Notes under the pieces: generated by a model
The model's input: only the letters and a program-made list of their open reading frames with translations
The model's database searches: none
Told to the model about the DNA's origin: nothing
In this document: piece after piece, positions 11,708-24,190 of the stretch
Numbering within the stretch: position 1 is the first letter of the stretch
Layout of the letters: every line of letters starts with the position of its first letter
DNA from: Rhyacophila brunnea
Lineage: Eukaryota; Arthropoda; Insecta; Trichoptera; Rhyacophilidae
Assembly (NCBI GenBank): GCA_022495005.1
Contig: JAGYXB010000437.1
Coordinates: 1,116,001 to 1,180,000, forward strand
Reading direction: 5' to 3'
DNA length: 64,000 bases
Made by a program: the position numbers and the translations under genes

Positions 11708-12469
11708 TAAGGAATCTAATCCCGAGCCAAAATTCTGATCCCGGGATTTCGGGATTACAATTTGACGATCCCGGGATCCCGGGACTGGTCCCGGGATTGG
11801 CATTTTTTCCATTGTTAATATAAATTTTTTATATTTACACATAACATTGATAAAATCGGTCAAAAACAAATCTAGTATAATTTATAATATTTAAGACATT
11901 TATTATTAATATTGTATATCTACGTTCAATCTTGGAAATACATAAGTTTAATGGACTAAATAATATTAAATATATATATATAAATAATATTGTGAATTTA
12001 ATACGAGATTGCTGTTTCTGATAGTAAAGACTTAATGAATGGATTAGCGAGATTTAAAATAGTAAAGCAAATAATCATGGCGTACTTATGGCCTTTCCGC
12101 TTCATAAATCTAATTAGTCAGCCAACTATGAAATTGCCGTAAAACGTATGAGATCATGGTGGAATTACTTTGTTAAAAGTGCGAAGCATTGTTTTTTGCC
12201 AATCTTTCTCATTTTTAATAATTTATGTGAAAAAATAAAATTAATCGGCAACTTACACATGGATATAAATCAAACTTCATTCAAACTCAGTTTATTTCTA
12301 ATGTAGCTATTTTTTATTAAAAGTATTTTTTCTGTTATATTTTCGCTTTTATTTTATGTTCCATAAAAATTGATAAAACAATCAATCCCGAAATCCCGGG
12401 ACTATTTTTATCAATCCCGGGATTCATAGGTATCAAAAATAGCTCGGGTTCCCGGGATTGGAATCCCTA
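11708..12469. mobile_element. hAT-like MITE rich in GGGATCCC-type motifs, 8-bp TSD
   Basis: It begins TAAGGAATCTAATCCCGAG and ends, inverted, TAGGGATTCCAATCCCGGG. GTACACAC is duplicated exactly at 11700-11707 and 12470-12477; eight bases is the hAT signature. Both subterminal regions contain repeated ATCCCGGGAT-like palindromes (six or more), which may be transposase-binding sites. The AT-rich interior has no transposase frame. Confidence 0.8.
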
Positions 12470-12752
12470 GTACACACTAATGTTAGGCGCATTTTGATGC
12501 TGTGTTAAGATTGTCTCAGGACAAACATTCCGAAACATTGTTTGGCTTCCACTAGAGTGTGCATGATTTCTATTCTGATATAATCAGATATGGTTGACGG
12601 AAAAACATTTTGAAATCTGAGAAATGTTCCCTCTTAAATACTATATCGCAAGAGGGTATCTTCTCTTTAAACTGAAATAATATGGGGAATTTCCCAGAGT
12701 ATATGATCGACATCCTGCAACTCACCACAATACAAATCGGACATTCTATTAA

Positions 12753-13419
12753 GACCGGTTCGGATTGATCGAGTAGTTTAGTCGAGTGGCGAGTTATTTA
12801 GTTACCACTAAATGATTAAATTTAGTAACTAGAAAGTATCTGAACACAGTACATTAGTGAGTGACGTATCAAAATGAACAGAGCACAACGTAACAAAGCA
12901 AAAATAAATAATTACTTAATTATTTTTTTAATTCAATGAATAATTTACAAGATTTAAGAATGTAACATTCTTTTTAATGGACATACCTATATAATTTAAA
13001 AACACTTCTGAGTGTTTGATATAATCAAAAGAAAAAAATCTTTATATAATATATATATAAATACGACATCCAGCAGGTTCGAACCTGCTTGATGAACTAA
13101 TTCGAAGTGTTTTCAAATTATATGTATGTTAAAAAAATTAATAAATTAATAATGACAATATTAAAAGAATTGGAGGAAGAAATTCTACGACAACTAATGA
13201 ACTTGACTAAAGATAACGTATTCAGACTTGTCTCGTGATTTTTATAGTATTTAGTGAGACGTAGTGTGGGTCGCTATTCGACCGAAAAATTAGAACAAAA
13301 TGGATTGACCCGACTAAATGATTTTACTAAATTACTCGACTAAATTTGTTTGTTCGTACACGTTTAGTTATTAAATTACTCTTCACTCGACTAAACTACT
13401 CGACTAATCCGAACCGGCC
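12753..13419. mobile_element. MITE with GGTTCGGATTRGTCGAG inverted ends and nested SINE piece
   Basis: The left end GACCGGTTCGGATTGATCGA and right end CGACTAATCCGAACCGGCC are inverted, with arms continuing through GTAGTTTAGTCGAGTGG. Sequence of SINE family A (12935-13135, with AAGAATGTAACATTC and a reversed GTTCGAACCTGC box) lies inside. No unambiguous target duplication. Confidence 0.6.
12935..13135. mobile_element. SINE family A fragment nested in a MITE
   Basis: It contains CAAGATTTAAGAATGTAACA, AAACACTTCTGAG, ATACGACATCCAGCAGG and TTCAAATTATATGTATGTT, landmarks shared with the better-preserved family A copies. Confidence 0.5.
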
Positions 13420-13424
13420 AAGCT

Positions 13425-14090
13425 GATAAAGATAAGAGGTAAAACCAACGTGTCCGGTTATGGACTGAGAAGTCTACTTTTATATTATACAGGTTCTGTG
13501 ATTAATTTTCATTTATAACATTGTTTTTGTTATCTTACTATCGCGATAACAATAATATGATTATATAGAAAATTCCTGCCTCATAACCCAAGGTCATAAA
13601 TAATAATAATTGCTCACAACAGCTTGCAAATATTTCCGTGCATGTAAACTAAACGAATATCTACCAAAAAAACCTTGTATGCCCATGACAATAATATGTC
13701 AAAAATTCCACGCGTGTAAGTGTATTATTTTGAAACAGTTTTCACTGCCCTTTGAAATAAATAAAATTACTGCGTTGCTCAACTGGAAGAAAGGTCATGC
13801 ATAAAAATAATGTAGATTTTTGCGCACTGGAATAAAACGTAGGTATTATTCGTCTGTCGGACTTTCTTCCAAAATTTTGATCAGGGTGTGTCTTTTGGGA
13901 TTGGTAAAAACAATACATGGGTCAAGTCGTTTAAATGCACGTCATGTTTTCATTAAGAATATATTAATACGTCATATGAAGGTATTTTCATAGAGATATA
14001 ACCAGGGGCAGCTCTAGTAAAATATTTTTTAGCTGATTGTCCTTCCGTAATGACTAAAAATACTGATAATGATCGTAATGATCTACTGGG
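13425..14090. other. Intergenic DNA, nothing recognised
   Basis: The 64-codon frame at 13610-13804 has no motif and is treated as chance. Confidence 0.4.
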
Positions 14091-14094
14091 TATA

Positions 14095-14995
14095 TATCTG
14101 AGGTGTTTTCATGTTATATACGAGTATATTTATTAAATATGGAATGTTACATTCTCAAAATCTTGTGAATAATTCCTTTGAATATTATTATAAGAAATGG
14201 TTTATTAAAAATTGTTAGCAAGTTCAAGTAAACGTTATAACTTAATAATTAAAATATGAAAAGAACTTTTTATATACCACGTTTTTAATTCTGTTGAATC
14301 ATATAAACTTGACAATTCTGTGTATTAATAAATACTTTTTTTTTTGTACTTGATAGAAATACTGAATAAATATAGAATACTGAAATATCATTTTGACATT
14401 TCGTATTGATTTTCATAGTTACGCACGTATATATTAATAATTTAGTTGCTAGGACCCCCTTAGCAATCAATAATAGTATTTTACTTTTTACAGATTCATT
14501 CCGAAATAACTTTCCAACTTTCCATACAAATCAGAATTAACTGAAAATGAATTAAATTCTGTTTAAATATGGCAAAAGTATTAAAAGAATGCTTTGTCAT
14601 CGTGTTCTGATATATTCTAAAAGTTTCAAATGTCTAGCTAGTCGGGAAGTTAGTTAAAAATTGATTGCAAGATTTGGACAAACAAGAATACGACCTAATA
14701 AAAACGTGGTAAAATATTTGGCGAGAGCAATTAGCAATAGAGGTAATTAATATTCCTTGATTTAATACACAAAAATCGATAGTAAATAATAACGTAATTT
14801 GATAAGCATTTCTGGTTGGTTATACGGATTCAAATCCCGCCGAGTTTCGTATTTTTTCAAATATAATTTTCTCTAGTGGGTGTATCTGAGGTGTTTTCAA
14901 GTTATTTATGTTTAATGATTATTTGTTTACATAATATCTACGAATGTAACATTCGTCATTGCGCATCAATAATTTGGAACATCACATAAATACGA
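14095..14995 (+). mobile_element. SINE family A copy split by a MITE
   Basis: The left part (GGAATGTTACATTCTCAAAA...GCAAGTTCAAGTAAACGTTA, to 14242) and right part (AAATATTTGGCGAGAG... GGATTCAAATCCCGCCGAG...TTTCTCTAGTG) are contiguous in the uninterrupted reverse copy at 32585-32945. The MITE at 14246-14709 was therefore inserted later. A B-box-like GGATTCAAATCCC marks the tRNA-derived portion. The stretch 14860-14995 repeats the 3' landmark GAGGTGTTTTCAAGTTA. Confidence 0.65.
14246..14709. mobile_element. MITE with TACCACGTTTTT ends, copy 3 (inverted)
   Basis: It is oriented opposite to copies 1 and 2. Comparison with the uninterrupted SINE at 32585-32945 places the insertion at a TAA or TA site (TAA at 14243-14245 and 14710-14712), suggesting a TWA/TA target preference. 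It is non-coding. Confidence 0.65.
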
Positions 14996-14999
14996 GTAT

Positions 15000-16782
15000 C
15001 TAATACATAATATGTAATAAAGGAAAATAACTTCATACAAAATCACAAAACACAGTTAACAATATTAACGGAACCTGGAAATGACACCTTGATTGCATGT
15101 AGTATGGTATAGATTTCTTAATAATTGGACGAAATTAAACAGATGCGGGTTCAAAATAAAAATTAGTATCTCAGGAGTTAAAACTATGTAAGTTTTAATA
15201 CGTTTGACTGAAACTAAGTTAATATTTAGTAGCAGGTATGGTTAGCAAGACCCAGTGCTCTGTCCATAAGTTCGGGAAAATATTATGTTTAATTAGTTGA
15301 AGAAATTTCAATAGCTCTACCAAATCTGAACCTTTTAGTAATGTGTTCAGGCTTACAAGTTTCTCAACTACTATTCAAAACCAAAGTTTTCTTGGCAGTT
15401 AGTAAAGTAGTTGATTCAATCATATACTGTTTTACAAAATATATCAACCAATTTTGATGTAACAGATTTAGTATTATTATTCACTTTTGAAAATGTTTTT
15501 TAAGTAACTACAAATAGTGCCAAATACAGAAAATAATCCTCGTGCATAAATAATACTAAGTGATTTCCAAACTCTGTCAGTGGTCAAGGTTTTTATAAAA
15601 ATTCAACAATTACAATAGGTATTATTTAAAATAATCTTTCAAAATATCATAAAATAAACTGAAAATTAAGTTTTGCGCGAAAGATTTTATTTCGGAGCTT
15701 AAAGAATTTTGAAAAAATCTAATATTATCTGTAATGACATCAAGGTTAGAAAATCTAGATTCGAAATTGTTTTTAAGCATAATATTTACAGATCCAAGGA
15801 CATGAGTCATGTCAGGTGGCGTGACCGTTTAACCATCCCCTCTTCGACCACGTGATCAAAATACAGTAAGTCCTTGACTTGCGTGATTAAGGGGGAGAGG
15901 CATGCCAGCAGAGAACCTAGCGGAAAAATACGAAGCTTGCAATTTGAGATTTTTTTTATAATTTACAATTTAAACTGTATTATTTAATAAATATGTATCT
16001 GAAAACGTTAAAAAGTTTTTTTATTTATTTTTAATTCAAAGATAAACTTACAATTGTAAAAAAATGTGAATTCGTTGCAGGGTCACATCTTATTATTACA
16101 TTATATTTTATGGTCATATTTATTTTTAAAATTTTGTTTATTAGGTTTTCAAAATTTTTTAAGTGTAGATTTTTGACTAATTCATCGTTTTAATATGCTC
16201 TATTTATTATTATAAAAAAACAACGATTTTTATAAAAATATAAATGTGTATAACTTGAAATCTTTTTTATTTATATCAAATCGAGCTTCAATATTGGGAC
16301 CATACCTTAAATTAAATTAAAACACACACTTAAAAAAACGTAAAAGACATCATTAATACTATTCATAAAAAATTATTTCATTTTTTTATGTATTCACTTG
16401 ATATATAATAATATTAAAAAAAACATACTCGTACTCTCACATTAAAAAAAATGTCAATGTGGCCCTTGGATCAAAATAATTTATAGTCAGTAATTTTTTT
16501 GTTAATTTTTGTGCGCCTTCTAACATGGCGCCCGGCGTGGCTGCACCACTCGCCCGCCCTGAATCTGCCTCTGCAAATAGCTCGGTAATGATTTAATTGT
16601 ATTTGGAATTTTAATACATACATACATATACGCATTAAATTTGACGTCATGCTGACATCTACTTTGTTGCGTGCCGCTAATTAATCATTATAATTATGTT
16701 TTGATAATAATTTAATTATTTCGTTTGACGACCGGGTGTTCCGAAAAAAACCTTTGACACTAATTAATTCATACTGCCGAAA
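15000..16782. other. AT-rich intergenic DNA, nothing recognised
   Basis: Two GC-richer islands (15810-15930 and 16500-16575) stand out but have no frame, repeat ends or partner sequence I can identify. Confidence 0.4.
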
Positions 16783-16785
16783 ATA

Positions 16786-18176
16786 AGGGGGGACATGCTC
16801 GTCGAAGGTCAAAATTGAGTTTTTATTGTATTTTCAAACCATGATCCTGGACACTCCTTAAACGTTGTAGATGATCTATTTATATAATTTTTAAGCCTTA
16901 TTATCCTTTATAGTTATTTTAAACATTTCATGACTGCATGAAGTATTTTTGTTACATAAAATAGTATTCTTTTAAACCTCTCGCTCTAATGTTTTAGAAT
17001 ATAGTCATATTTCGGTACATAACTGTGCAGTGGTGTTAAGATTTTTTACATTTATTAATTTTAAACGCATTTATAAAACCATTAGTATAATTTATTACGA
17101 GATAATTTTTGTAAAATATTCACGATAAAAAATTATATTGATAATCTCTGTGATCCCAAATTTGACAAGAATTAGGCATTTTATTATTCAAAAATCGGCA
17201 AGATTTACACATTTGAAGATGATTCTAAAGAGACTTATTATAAGCTATGTCTTTGACCATTCAAGTGTGATAAACATCTTATGAATAATGATTGCTTTAT
17301 AATAATTATTGACCTAAGAATAAGGTAGTGTTTTTTTGAAATACGCCATTTCTTTTGTCATTCCCTAGTGGTTAAGCTACAACATACGGCCGTAGCCATA
17401 AATTGACAAACTATAATTAAAGTAGGGAGTAAAATTATGTTAACGCGCGTGTTTGAACATGTACCTAACCTAATTTTTTAAAAATTTTTTTTAAACGGTA
17501 CATGTTCAAACACGCGCGTTAACATAATTTTACTCCCTACTTTAATTTTAGTTTGTCAATTTATGGCTACGGCCGTATGTTGTAGCTTAACCACTAGGGA
17601 ATGACAAAAGAAATGGCGTATTTCAAAAAAACACTACCTTATTCTTAGGTCAATAATTATTATAAAGCAATCATTATTCATAAGATGTTTATCACACTTG
17701 AATGGTCAAAGACATAGCTTATAATAAATATCTTTAGAATCATCTTCAAATGTGTTAATCTTGCTGATTTTTTGAATAATAAAATGCCTAATTCTTGTCA
17801 AATTTGGGATCACAGATTATCAAAATAATTTTTTATCGTGAATATTTTACAAAAATTATCTCGTAATAAATTATACTGATGGTTATATAAATGCGTTTAA
17901 AAATTAATAAATGTAAAACATCTTAACACCACTGCACAGTTCTGTACCGAAATATGACTATATTCTAAAACATTAGAGCGAGAGGTTTAAAAGAATACTA
18001 TTTTATGTAACAAAAATACTTCATGCAGTCATCAAATGTTTAAAATAACTATGAAGGATAATAAGGCTTCAAAATTATATAAATAGATTATCTACAACGT
18101 TTGAGGAGTGTCCAGGATCATGGTTTGAAAATACAATAAAAACTCAATTTTGACCTTCGACGAGCATGTCCCCCCT
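16786..18176. mobile_element. 1.39 kb near-perfect palindromic transposon (foldback type), intact copy
   Basis: The left terminus AGGGGGGACATGCTCGTCGA and its complement at the right end (TCGACGAGCATGTCCCCCCT) bound two arms of about 680 bp each, meeting at a roughly 30 bp AT-rich spacer near 17466-17496. Arms differ at only scattered positions by eye (for example GTAGATGATC versus GTAGATAATC). Flanks are TA (16784-16785) on the left and TC on the right. The relative at 55175 has TTAA on both sides, so the target is TA or TTAA. No reading frame of note. Confidence 0.9.
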
Positions 18177-18399
18177 TCATATTGTTAGTTATATCCGTAA
18201 AATATAATGAGTTTTGCAGAGATCAATAATTTTTCTAGTAAAATTATTTAGTATAAAAATTAATTAATTGTTCAATTACAAACTCTAATAAAAAGTTTTA
18301 CCAAATATTTTATAATCTTTTCTTTTTTTTCTTTTAATGATGTTTAGAGAACATTAAATACTTCATGAAGAGAGCTCGGCTATCCAAATGAAAATTGTC

Positions 18400-18535
18400 G
18401 GAGCAACATTCAACTCACGACTGTACCTAATCGATTAAAAACGAAATTCAACGATTCTGACGGTTCTAATTTACGGTATCAAGTCATGGCACCTTACGAT
18501 GGCTCAGATAAGCCTCATACTGAGTTAAAATAACA
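18400..18535 (+). pseudogene. Non-LTR retrotransposon fragment
   Basis: GGAGCAACATTCAACTCACG ... CATGGCACCTTACGATGGCT parallels the minus-strand LINE remnant at about 1960-2200 (GGAGCAACATTTAAC... CATGGCACCTTACGAAGGCT). It is short and full of stops. Confidence 0.6.
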
Positions 18536-18990
18536 TATGGGCGCTGGTTCGAATCCCGACAGGCGTCGTATTTTTTTTTAAGACTTTCTAGTTTTATATA
18601 TTTTTTTCTGAAGTTTTTTTAAAATTATGTATGTTCAATAAAGAATGTTACATTCTTAAATCTTATGCATTATTCGTTAAATAAAAACAATAGTTAATTA
18701 AATTATTAGCGAGTACAAATACGTTACAATAAAAAAATCTTGGAGTGATCCGTGACGTCGGTTCGTAATTAAGCGAATAATTAATTTATTAATAACTATT
18801 TTGATTTAAAATACAAAACCCGATTGCCAATAGTAACTCTATTTAGAAAGCGCTTAAGAGAATATTATAACACACATTAGTTAAAATTTGTCGCAATTAG
18901 ATAGGATGCTTATCATTGTGGTCGATGTTCGTGGGCGCGAATCCGAAGAGACGCAGATTCAATCCTGCTGGGTATGTCATTTAGTATCAC
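18520..18990 (+). mobile_element. SINE family A, two overlapping copies
   Basis: A first 3' half (GGTTCGAATCCCGACAGGCG, then TATGTTCAATAAAGAATGTTA) runs into a longer unit (CTTGGAGTGATCCGTGACG ... TTTAGAAAGCGCTTAAGAG ... GTGGTCGATGTTCGTGGGCG ... GCAGATTCAATCCTGCTGGG). The B box GGTTCGAATCC in the first half is perfect. This arrangement recurs at 36033-36650. Confidence 0.65.
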
Positions 18991-19027
18991 CTTGTACGAA
19001 AAAGCTAGGGCATGGTTATTACTAATT
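18978..19027 (+). mobile_element. SINE family B 3' fragment
   Basis: ACCTTGTACGAAAAAGCTAG and GGCATGGTTATTACTAATTC match the 3' body of the family B SINE at 45968-46170. Confidence 0.5.
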
Positions 19028-19029
19028 CT

Positions 19030-20950
19030 AAATCCTGCTGGAAGTCGGATTTTTTTACAAAAAAGATCACGTCGATTATAATAATATATAAAATTTTTCT
19101 CAGATGTTCAATAAAAGTTTTATACCTAATAAAAATGGATGCATTACATCTCATTATTATATGAATTTTTACAAAATTTGAAAAAAAAATACATTTCGAT
19201 CTTTGAGTAATAAGACACGTGTGCCGCCAAAAGAAATTTCATTTCAAAATATTAATTAAAATAACCTCCACACGATTTTTTTTTACTCGAAAAAAAACTT
19301 AAAAAGCGTTTTTCTCAAAACTCTATTTTTGCACAAGTGCCCTTTTGCTTTTGGGGCGACGATTCTGTATTCAAATACGGGACCTATCTTTTATGTTGAC
19401 TATATTGTTTTACCAGTGGTTCTAGACCTCATCATGATTGTACATATATGTTTTGAATTACATTTCTTAATCAGTTTTACATAATCGCGGACGGACTACG
19501 TTTAGTTGCACTGTCTATATGGTGACGTGTGTTATTATTATTCCACGAGACAATTAAAGCTTCCTCCTCAATAATGATCTATGTTACATTTGGGCATTTT
19601 GAGATAATCAAATAAAACTATTTTTTTGAGAAGAAATTATTTATAATTAAAAGGCCTCTCCTGAATTCCTCAATTACTTATTTTTATTCCTCTTCCAATT
19701 TTCCATGTCAATTTTTTTCTGTAAAGTCTTTTTTCATCCGCAGGTTAACAAAAAAAAATCGTCAAATCATGTTACCATAAGTTAGAATGAGATTTTCTTA
19801 GATACGCAACCTTCGCAAGTGGATCAATATTAAAGGTGTTGCGATTCTAATACGACTGGCCGGGTCTTAGACGATTTGGCACCGGACAACTGGAAGCCAC
19901 GGAATTCGAAAATAAATTGACGTCAGGTACTTATAGGTACTTTAAAAAAATATATTTAATATTATTATTTATATTTAAATGATTATATTATGATTTAATA
20001 GTTGGTGAGAATGTAAATATGCAGACGTAAATAATGATTTAATCGTGCATATGTCTAAGTTCCAACGAAAAAACTGTTTTTTATTTCATATAAAGCCTTA
20101 GGCATGGTAATTCTCAATCCGCAATAAAGAATACAATATGTTAAGAGTAAAATGAATTGAAAATACTAATTAGTAGATAGAAACTGATTAAAATACCTCG
20201 TATACGTTCTGTATACGTGTCTACGACAGTGTGGTGTCCAATTGTCCGGAGTCCAGTCGTCCCGTTCCCGACTGGCCCAGGTTAAGGAGGTGTACTGTAA
20301 ATATTATATCGCCAATCTTTGACAGTCAGTAAAACAAAAAGAAGATTTACCACTAGTATATACTTTGGTAGAACTAGTGTGGATATTAAATAATATTAAT
20401 TTTATAATTGTAAGTTAATAGCAGTAATATGATTTAAGTATTTGGTTACATCGAAAGTGTTACGAATTTTCCACTAACAGGGGCGTATTTGTGAATGCAG
20501 GCCGTGTGGTATCGGACAAAAATTAAGTAATCAATCAAAAATTGCGTTACAAATGCTGAAACTCCGATCGCAATTAATGATGCCGAATACAATTTTACAA
20601 AATACAATTCGTGAATCGTGGATTTAAAATCAAATTTCCATCAATCACCTTCAAACTTTTACCTTATCCGCAGATGTTTGCTCTGAATAGCGATATTGTA
20701 CTTTCATTTGGACCACAATTTCTACGTTTTATTAAAAATCATCATTTTACATTAACTTGGCCAATTTTTATCAAAAACTTGATTTTGATAGTATATTAGA
20801 TGGACGCTGCTGGAAAAATGGACGCCGTTTAATTGTTGGGATAAATTTCTAGTGGGTCTTTATCCTAAATGTTGACAATAAAATTGGTATATACATGACG
20901 TTGAGTAAAAGTTATCCTTCCATGTTTTGGGAGATATTTATTTTTTTATA
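19030..20950. other. Intergenic DNA, nothing recognised
   Basis: A possible inverted pair around GACAACTGG (19880) and CCAATTGTCC (20235) was noted, but the arms are too short and diverged to call. Confidence 0.4.
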
Positions 20951-20954
20951 TTTT

Positions 20955-21820
20955 TTAATTTTATTTATTAAGGAAACAAACAGTTACATGATGATTACAA
21001 AAAATTGAAATATAATAATGAAAAGTTATTGCAACCAGCAAAGTTTCCATGTATATATTATAATATTGTTAAGCATAATAAGATAGGGAGTAAGAATAAC
21101 ATAAATATAAAGAAATTACATGAGAAAAATGAGGAAAAATAATGAATAATTAAATTATATACAAAAAAAGTAACATAAAAAAAATATATATAAGTACCTA
21201 TATAATATATTTATTTATACAAAATTTTGGAGAAAGCGCGTTTAAATGAAACAAGTGAAATATTAAAAGGATCAACGGTGGAGAAATACATATTATAATT
21301 TAAACAAGAGCGCCGAATAAAAGAGTTTTGTGCATAATTAGAACCGCTACGACTGATATGGTACAAAGTTTGGTTTCGCGTAAATCTTGATGGACAATGG
21401 AAACCCACCCTTTCGAGTAGGTTTGGCGAGTCAACAAAACCACTGATAATTTGGTAAAGGAAAATATTGATCAGATATAGGACGTCGGCTTTCCAAAGAT
21501 GGTACCATAAAAGTTGCAGTGGTCGAAATAGAATTAGATAAATCATAACAGTAAGCTTTACAATTGACGTGCTTACGAAATCGCTCTTGTACCGCTTCGA
21601 GACGATTTATGTACGATTTATAGAGAAATGGCAGAAGGAAAAAATTTGACGGGAAATAATTCTCAGGATTATGTGTGGAATCCTAATTTGCCGATATTTT
21701 TCACATGAGCATTCAAGAATATTTTTGTTCATTGTCTTTTCCACTGACCGCAAATGAGCGATATCAAAACCAGATAGATATCCTAATTTTTCTGAGACTC
21801 GATTTAATAACACATGTACA
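20955..21820 (-). pseudogene. Jockey-like LINE 3' end (RT C-terminus plus 3' UTR)
   Basis: The minus-strand segment at 21540-21600 reads NRLEAVQERFRKHV, a typical post-RT segment of jockey-clade elements. It continues out of frame with LLERVGFHCPSRFTRNQTLY and a C-terminal SGSNYAQNSFIRRSC block ending near 21211. The region down to a T-rich stretch at about 20945-20965 is the 3' UTR and poly(A), because it recurs at 36960-37290. Frameshifts make it a pseudogene. Confidence 0.75.
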
Positions 21821-22134
21821 CGTGCATGGATTTACTGCACCAATAGTGTGTAATACTATCACGATACTAACAAGTGATAGTGCTGGCTGTCTCGCCAATC
21901 TCATTGTATGGTACTATTTGATAGGCTGTGTATATTGGTATACGTGAGAATGCCTTACGTGGTGTAGTTCGTATTTTTTCTGGCAGGTTCGCTACTATCA
22001 TTCTACTGCATGTGCTTATTTATACGTCATGCAAGTTTCAACTATTGCTTGGAAATTTATAAGCTTTTGATTTTTTTTTTGATTAATGCACATTCGTGCA
22101 CGATAATACGTGTTTACACGTACATATTTTTGTC

Positions 22135-22416
22135 ATAAGAAAGCAAACAAGAGTGAGAGATGTGATAGAGGTCACCAAATTGATGAAATGGCGGTGAACC
22201 GGACACATTGCACGGCGAATGGACGGCCGCTGGACGAATGCAGTCATTCAGCGGTACCCAAGGGGCACTAAGCGGCCACAGGGGCGCCCCAAAACCCGCT
22301 GGTTTGACGAATTTGTCAGGTTTGGTGGAACTACGTGGCAGAGAAAAACAAGGAACCAAGAAGAGTGGAGGAAGCTGAGGGAGGCCTTCATCCAGCAGTG
22401 GATCGATCTCGGCTGA
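22135..22416 (+). pseudogene. LINE reverse transcriptase C-terminus, 5'-truncated
   Basis: The + strand reads DGRWTNAVIQRYPRGTKRPQ, then GRPKTRWFDEFVRFGGTTWQ and EEWRKLREAFIQQWIDLG before the stop. This is the conserved tail of an RTE-like LINE family also present at 34345-34830 (minus), 49060-49735 (+) and 58008-58545 (minus). One upstream stop separates it from VRDVIEVTKLMKWR. Only the last roughly 90 residues are retained. Confidence 0.85.
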
Positions 22417-22524
22417 AAAAATATATATATATTCTTGTCAGCTAATTTATCCACGTGTGAACGAGGTATTATGCTTTAATTTTGCCAATAAAATTTTGTT
22501 AATTTCGGTTCGTACCTATTTAAT

Positions 22525-22708
22525 TAAGTCTCTGTAAACTTAATCAAAGCACATATGAGTGCGTGACGAACCCAGTCTTGGGTGTATGCTCCTGAGACAT
22601 TTCCAGGCGTAAAAAAAACTGATGATACTTGGTCTTCATGAAACACTCGATTATGACTAAGTAGTAGTGTGGTGCGGGGCGGTTGGTTTGGAGAGGTATA
22701 TATATGTG
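22525..22708 (+). repeat. LINE 3'-UTR-like repeat, copy 1
   Basis: AACTTAATCAAAGCACAT, CTCCTGAGACAT and GGTGCGGGGCGGTTGGTTTG also occur at 26880-27065 and 63602-63790. In those copies the repeat follows the same decayed LINE C-terminus, so it is probably that element's 3' UTR. Confidence 0.55.
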
Positions 22709-22709
22709 T

Positions 22710-23875
22710 TGCTCTGAACTTATGCTTTTATTAGAGCATAATATAAAGTTTTATTGGATGTCTTATAGAGAATATCTCATTTACCGTGCTTTAATGCCTC
22801 ATACTTAGTAACTAACTACCATAATAATAAACAAAACGATTTTCTGCATCAGGCAGATGCTCTGTACATCGCTCCGGTTGGTGTATCTATGATTAAATTA
22901 CTCCAAAGTGGCCCAGAGTGCATTATAATTCAATTAGGAACCCGCGATACATTATACATATAAGAAAGTTCGAGGTACTGTCTCTAACTGCATTTAAGTA
23001 AGAAATGGGTAACCTTTTATCTTCTTCGTGGTGCTTTGCTGAAAAACTGTTTATTAGTAATATTCCTGGAGAACTATATTAAAATACAAAAACATATAAT
23101 TATTCATATTGATTGATATGGGTTTACGTAGGGTGTTGATTTATACTTTTCATTTATTAAAAACACTGATTCAGGGACATTAAGTATTACGTTAGTATAT
23201 TTTGCTTGACAAGTAACAATTAATTAATAACAACATTTTTGTAAACCCACGCTTTGACGCGAAAAAAGGTAGCAAATTGTATTTTTTTAGAGGCGACGTT
23301 CGAGGCTCAAGGGTAGGTTACCGACTGCCTGTACCTACTCTCGATCCTCCGTCCGCCCAGAAACAGATAACGGTAACTTTCTTTTTGTTTGTTTCGCTGT
23401 GCATCCTGGTCTAGCCTTGACTCATTTACAGTTACAATAATATTATCATTATATTCCCAACTCTTGTCAATTGGAGGATTTTTGATGAGGGATTTAGGCA
23501 TTATGATATTTGGTATCAATATGTATTATATTATTAACAACAATTGAACCTGCAGAATATAATAATTATGTATGTAGATAATAATAGCATTATTCTATTA
23601 TAAAAACATGTATTAAAGATTACTTAAAAGTATATATTTTCTTTAAGGTGATATATCAGTGAAACGGCAAGTAATTTTCAACTATAGGCGCAACGAAATT
23701 TTGGACTCGCTGCCATTCAGAGAGAGAACGTCGAGCTGGAAACACGTCAATTTGTTTCTTGATGGCGACGGGCGTATTAATTCTTAAATCGTGTAAAGAT
23801 GACTAAAACGTTACCCATTTACTTTAAAAAGAAAACATGTCAATGAATATATTATTATTGTTACTGATAGAAGAT
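22710..23875. other. Intergenic DNA, nothing recognised
   Basis: Short GC-richer patches at 23285-23420 and 23640-23790 have no partner or motif I can identify. Confidence 0.4.
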
Positions 23876-23878
23876 TAC

Positions 23879-24190
23879 GTTAAAGTTCCCACCACCACCC
23901 GTCATATATGCACAGCCGTGGATATGCACGGCCGCTTTCTATGACGCTTTAAACGTGTCTGAAAGAAGTGATTTTAAGTGCTCATTCCGTCCCGAGACGG
24001 AGCCGCACGGGACTGATGCTGCAACCATGCACTGTTGTAGTGCTTAAAGAAGAAAGTTAAGAAAGATTTTTTTCTGCTTTTTGGACTGGCTCTGCTGTCC
24101 GCTGACGTTAAGCGCTTTGTATACCCGCATACTGAGTGTCACGATGACACGATAAGCAGAACATTAAATGGACACATGCTGGATTAATAT
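23879..24190 (-). pseudogene. LINE 3'-terminal fragment (CCACCACCACCC family)
   Basis: TTAAAGTTCCCACCACCACC through CGTCCCGAGACGGAGCCGCA to GGACTGGCTCTGCTGTCCGC matches 56398-56600 (same orientation) and 42420-42662 (opposite). In the longer copy at 56398-56990 this region follows a retroelement C-terminus, so here only the 3' end remains. Confidence 0.7.

Noticed and set aside
19880..20290. Possible inverted pair around GGACAACTGG / CCAATTGTCC
   Set aside because: Matches are only about 10 bp with unequal flanks; not enough to call a MITE.
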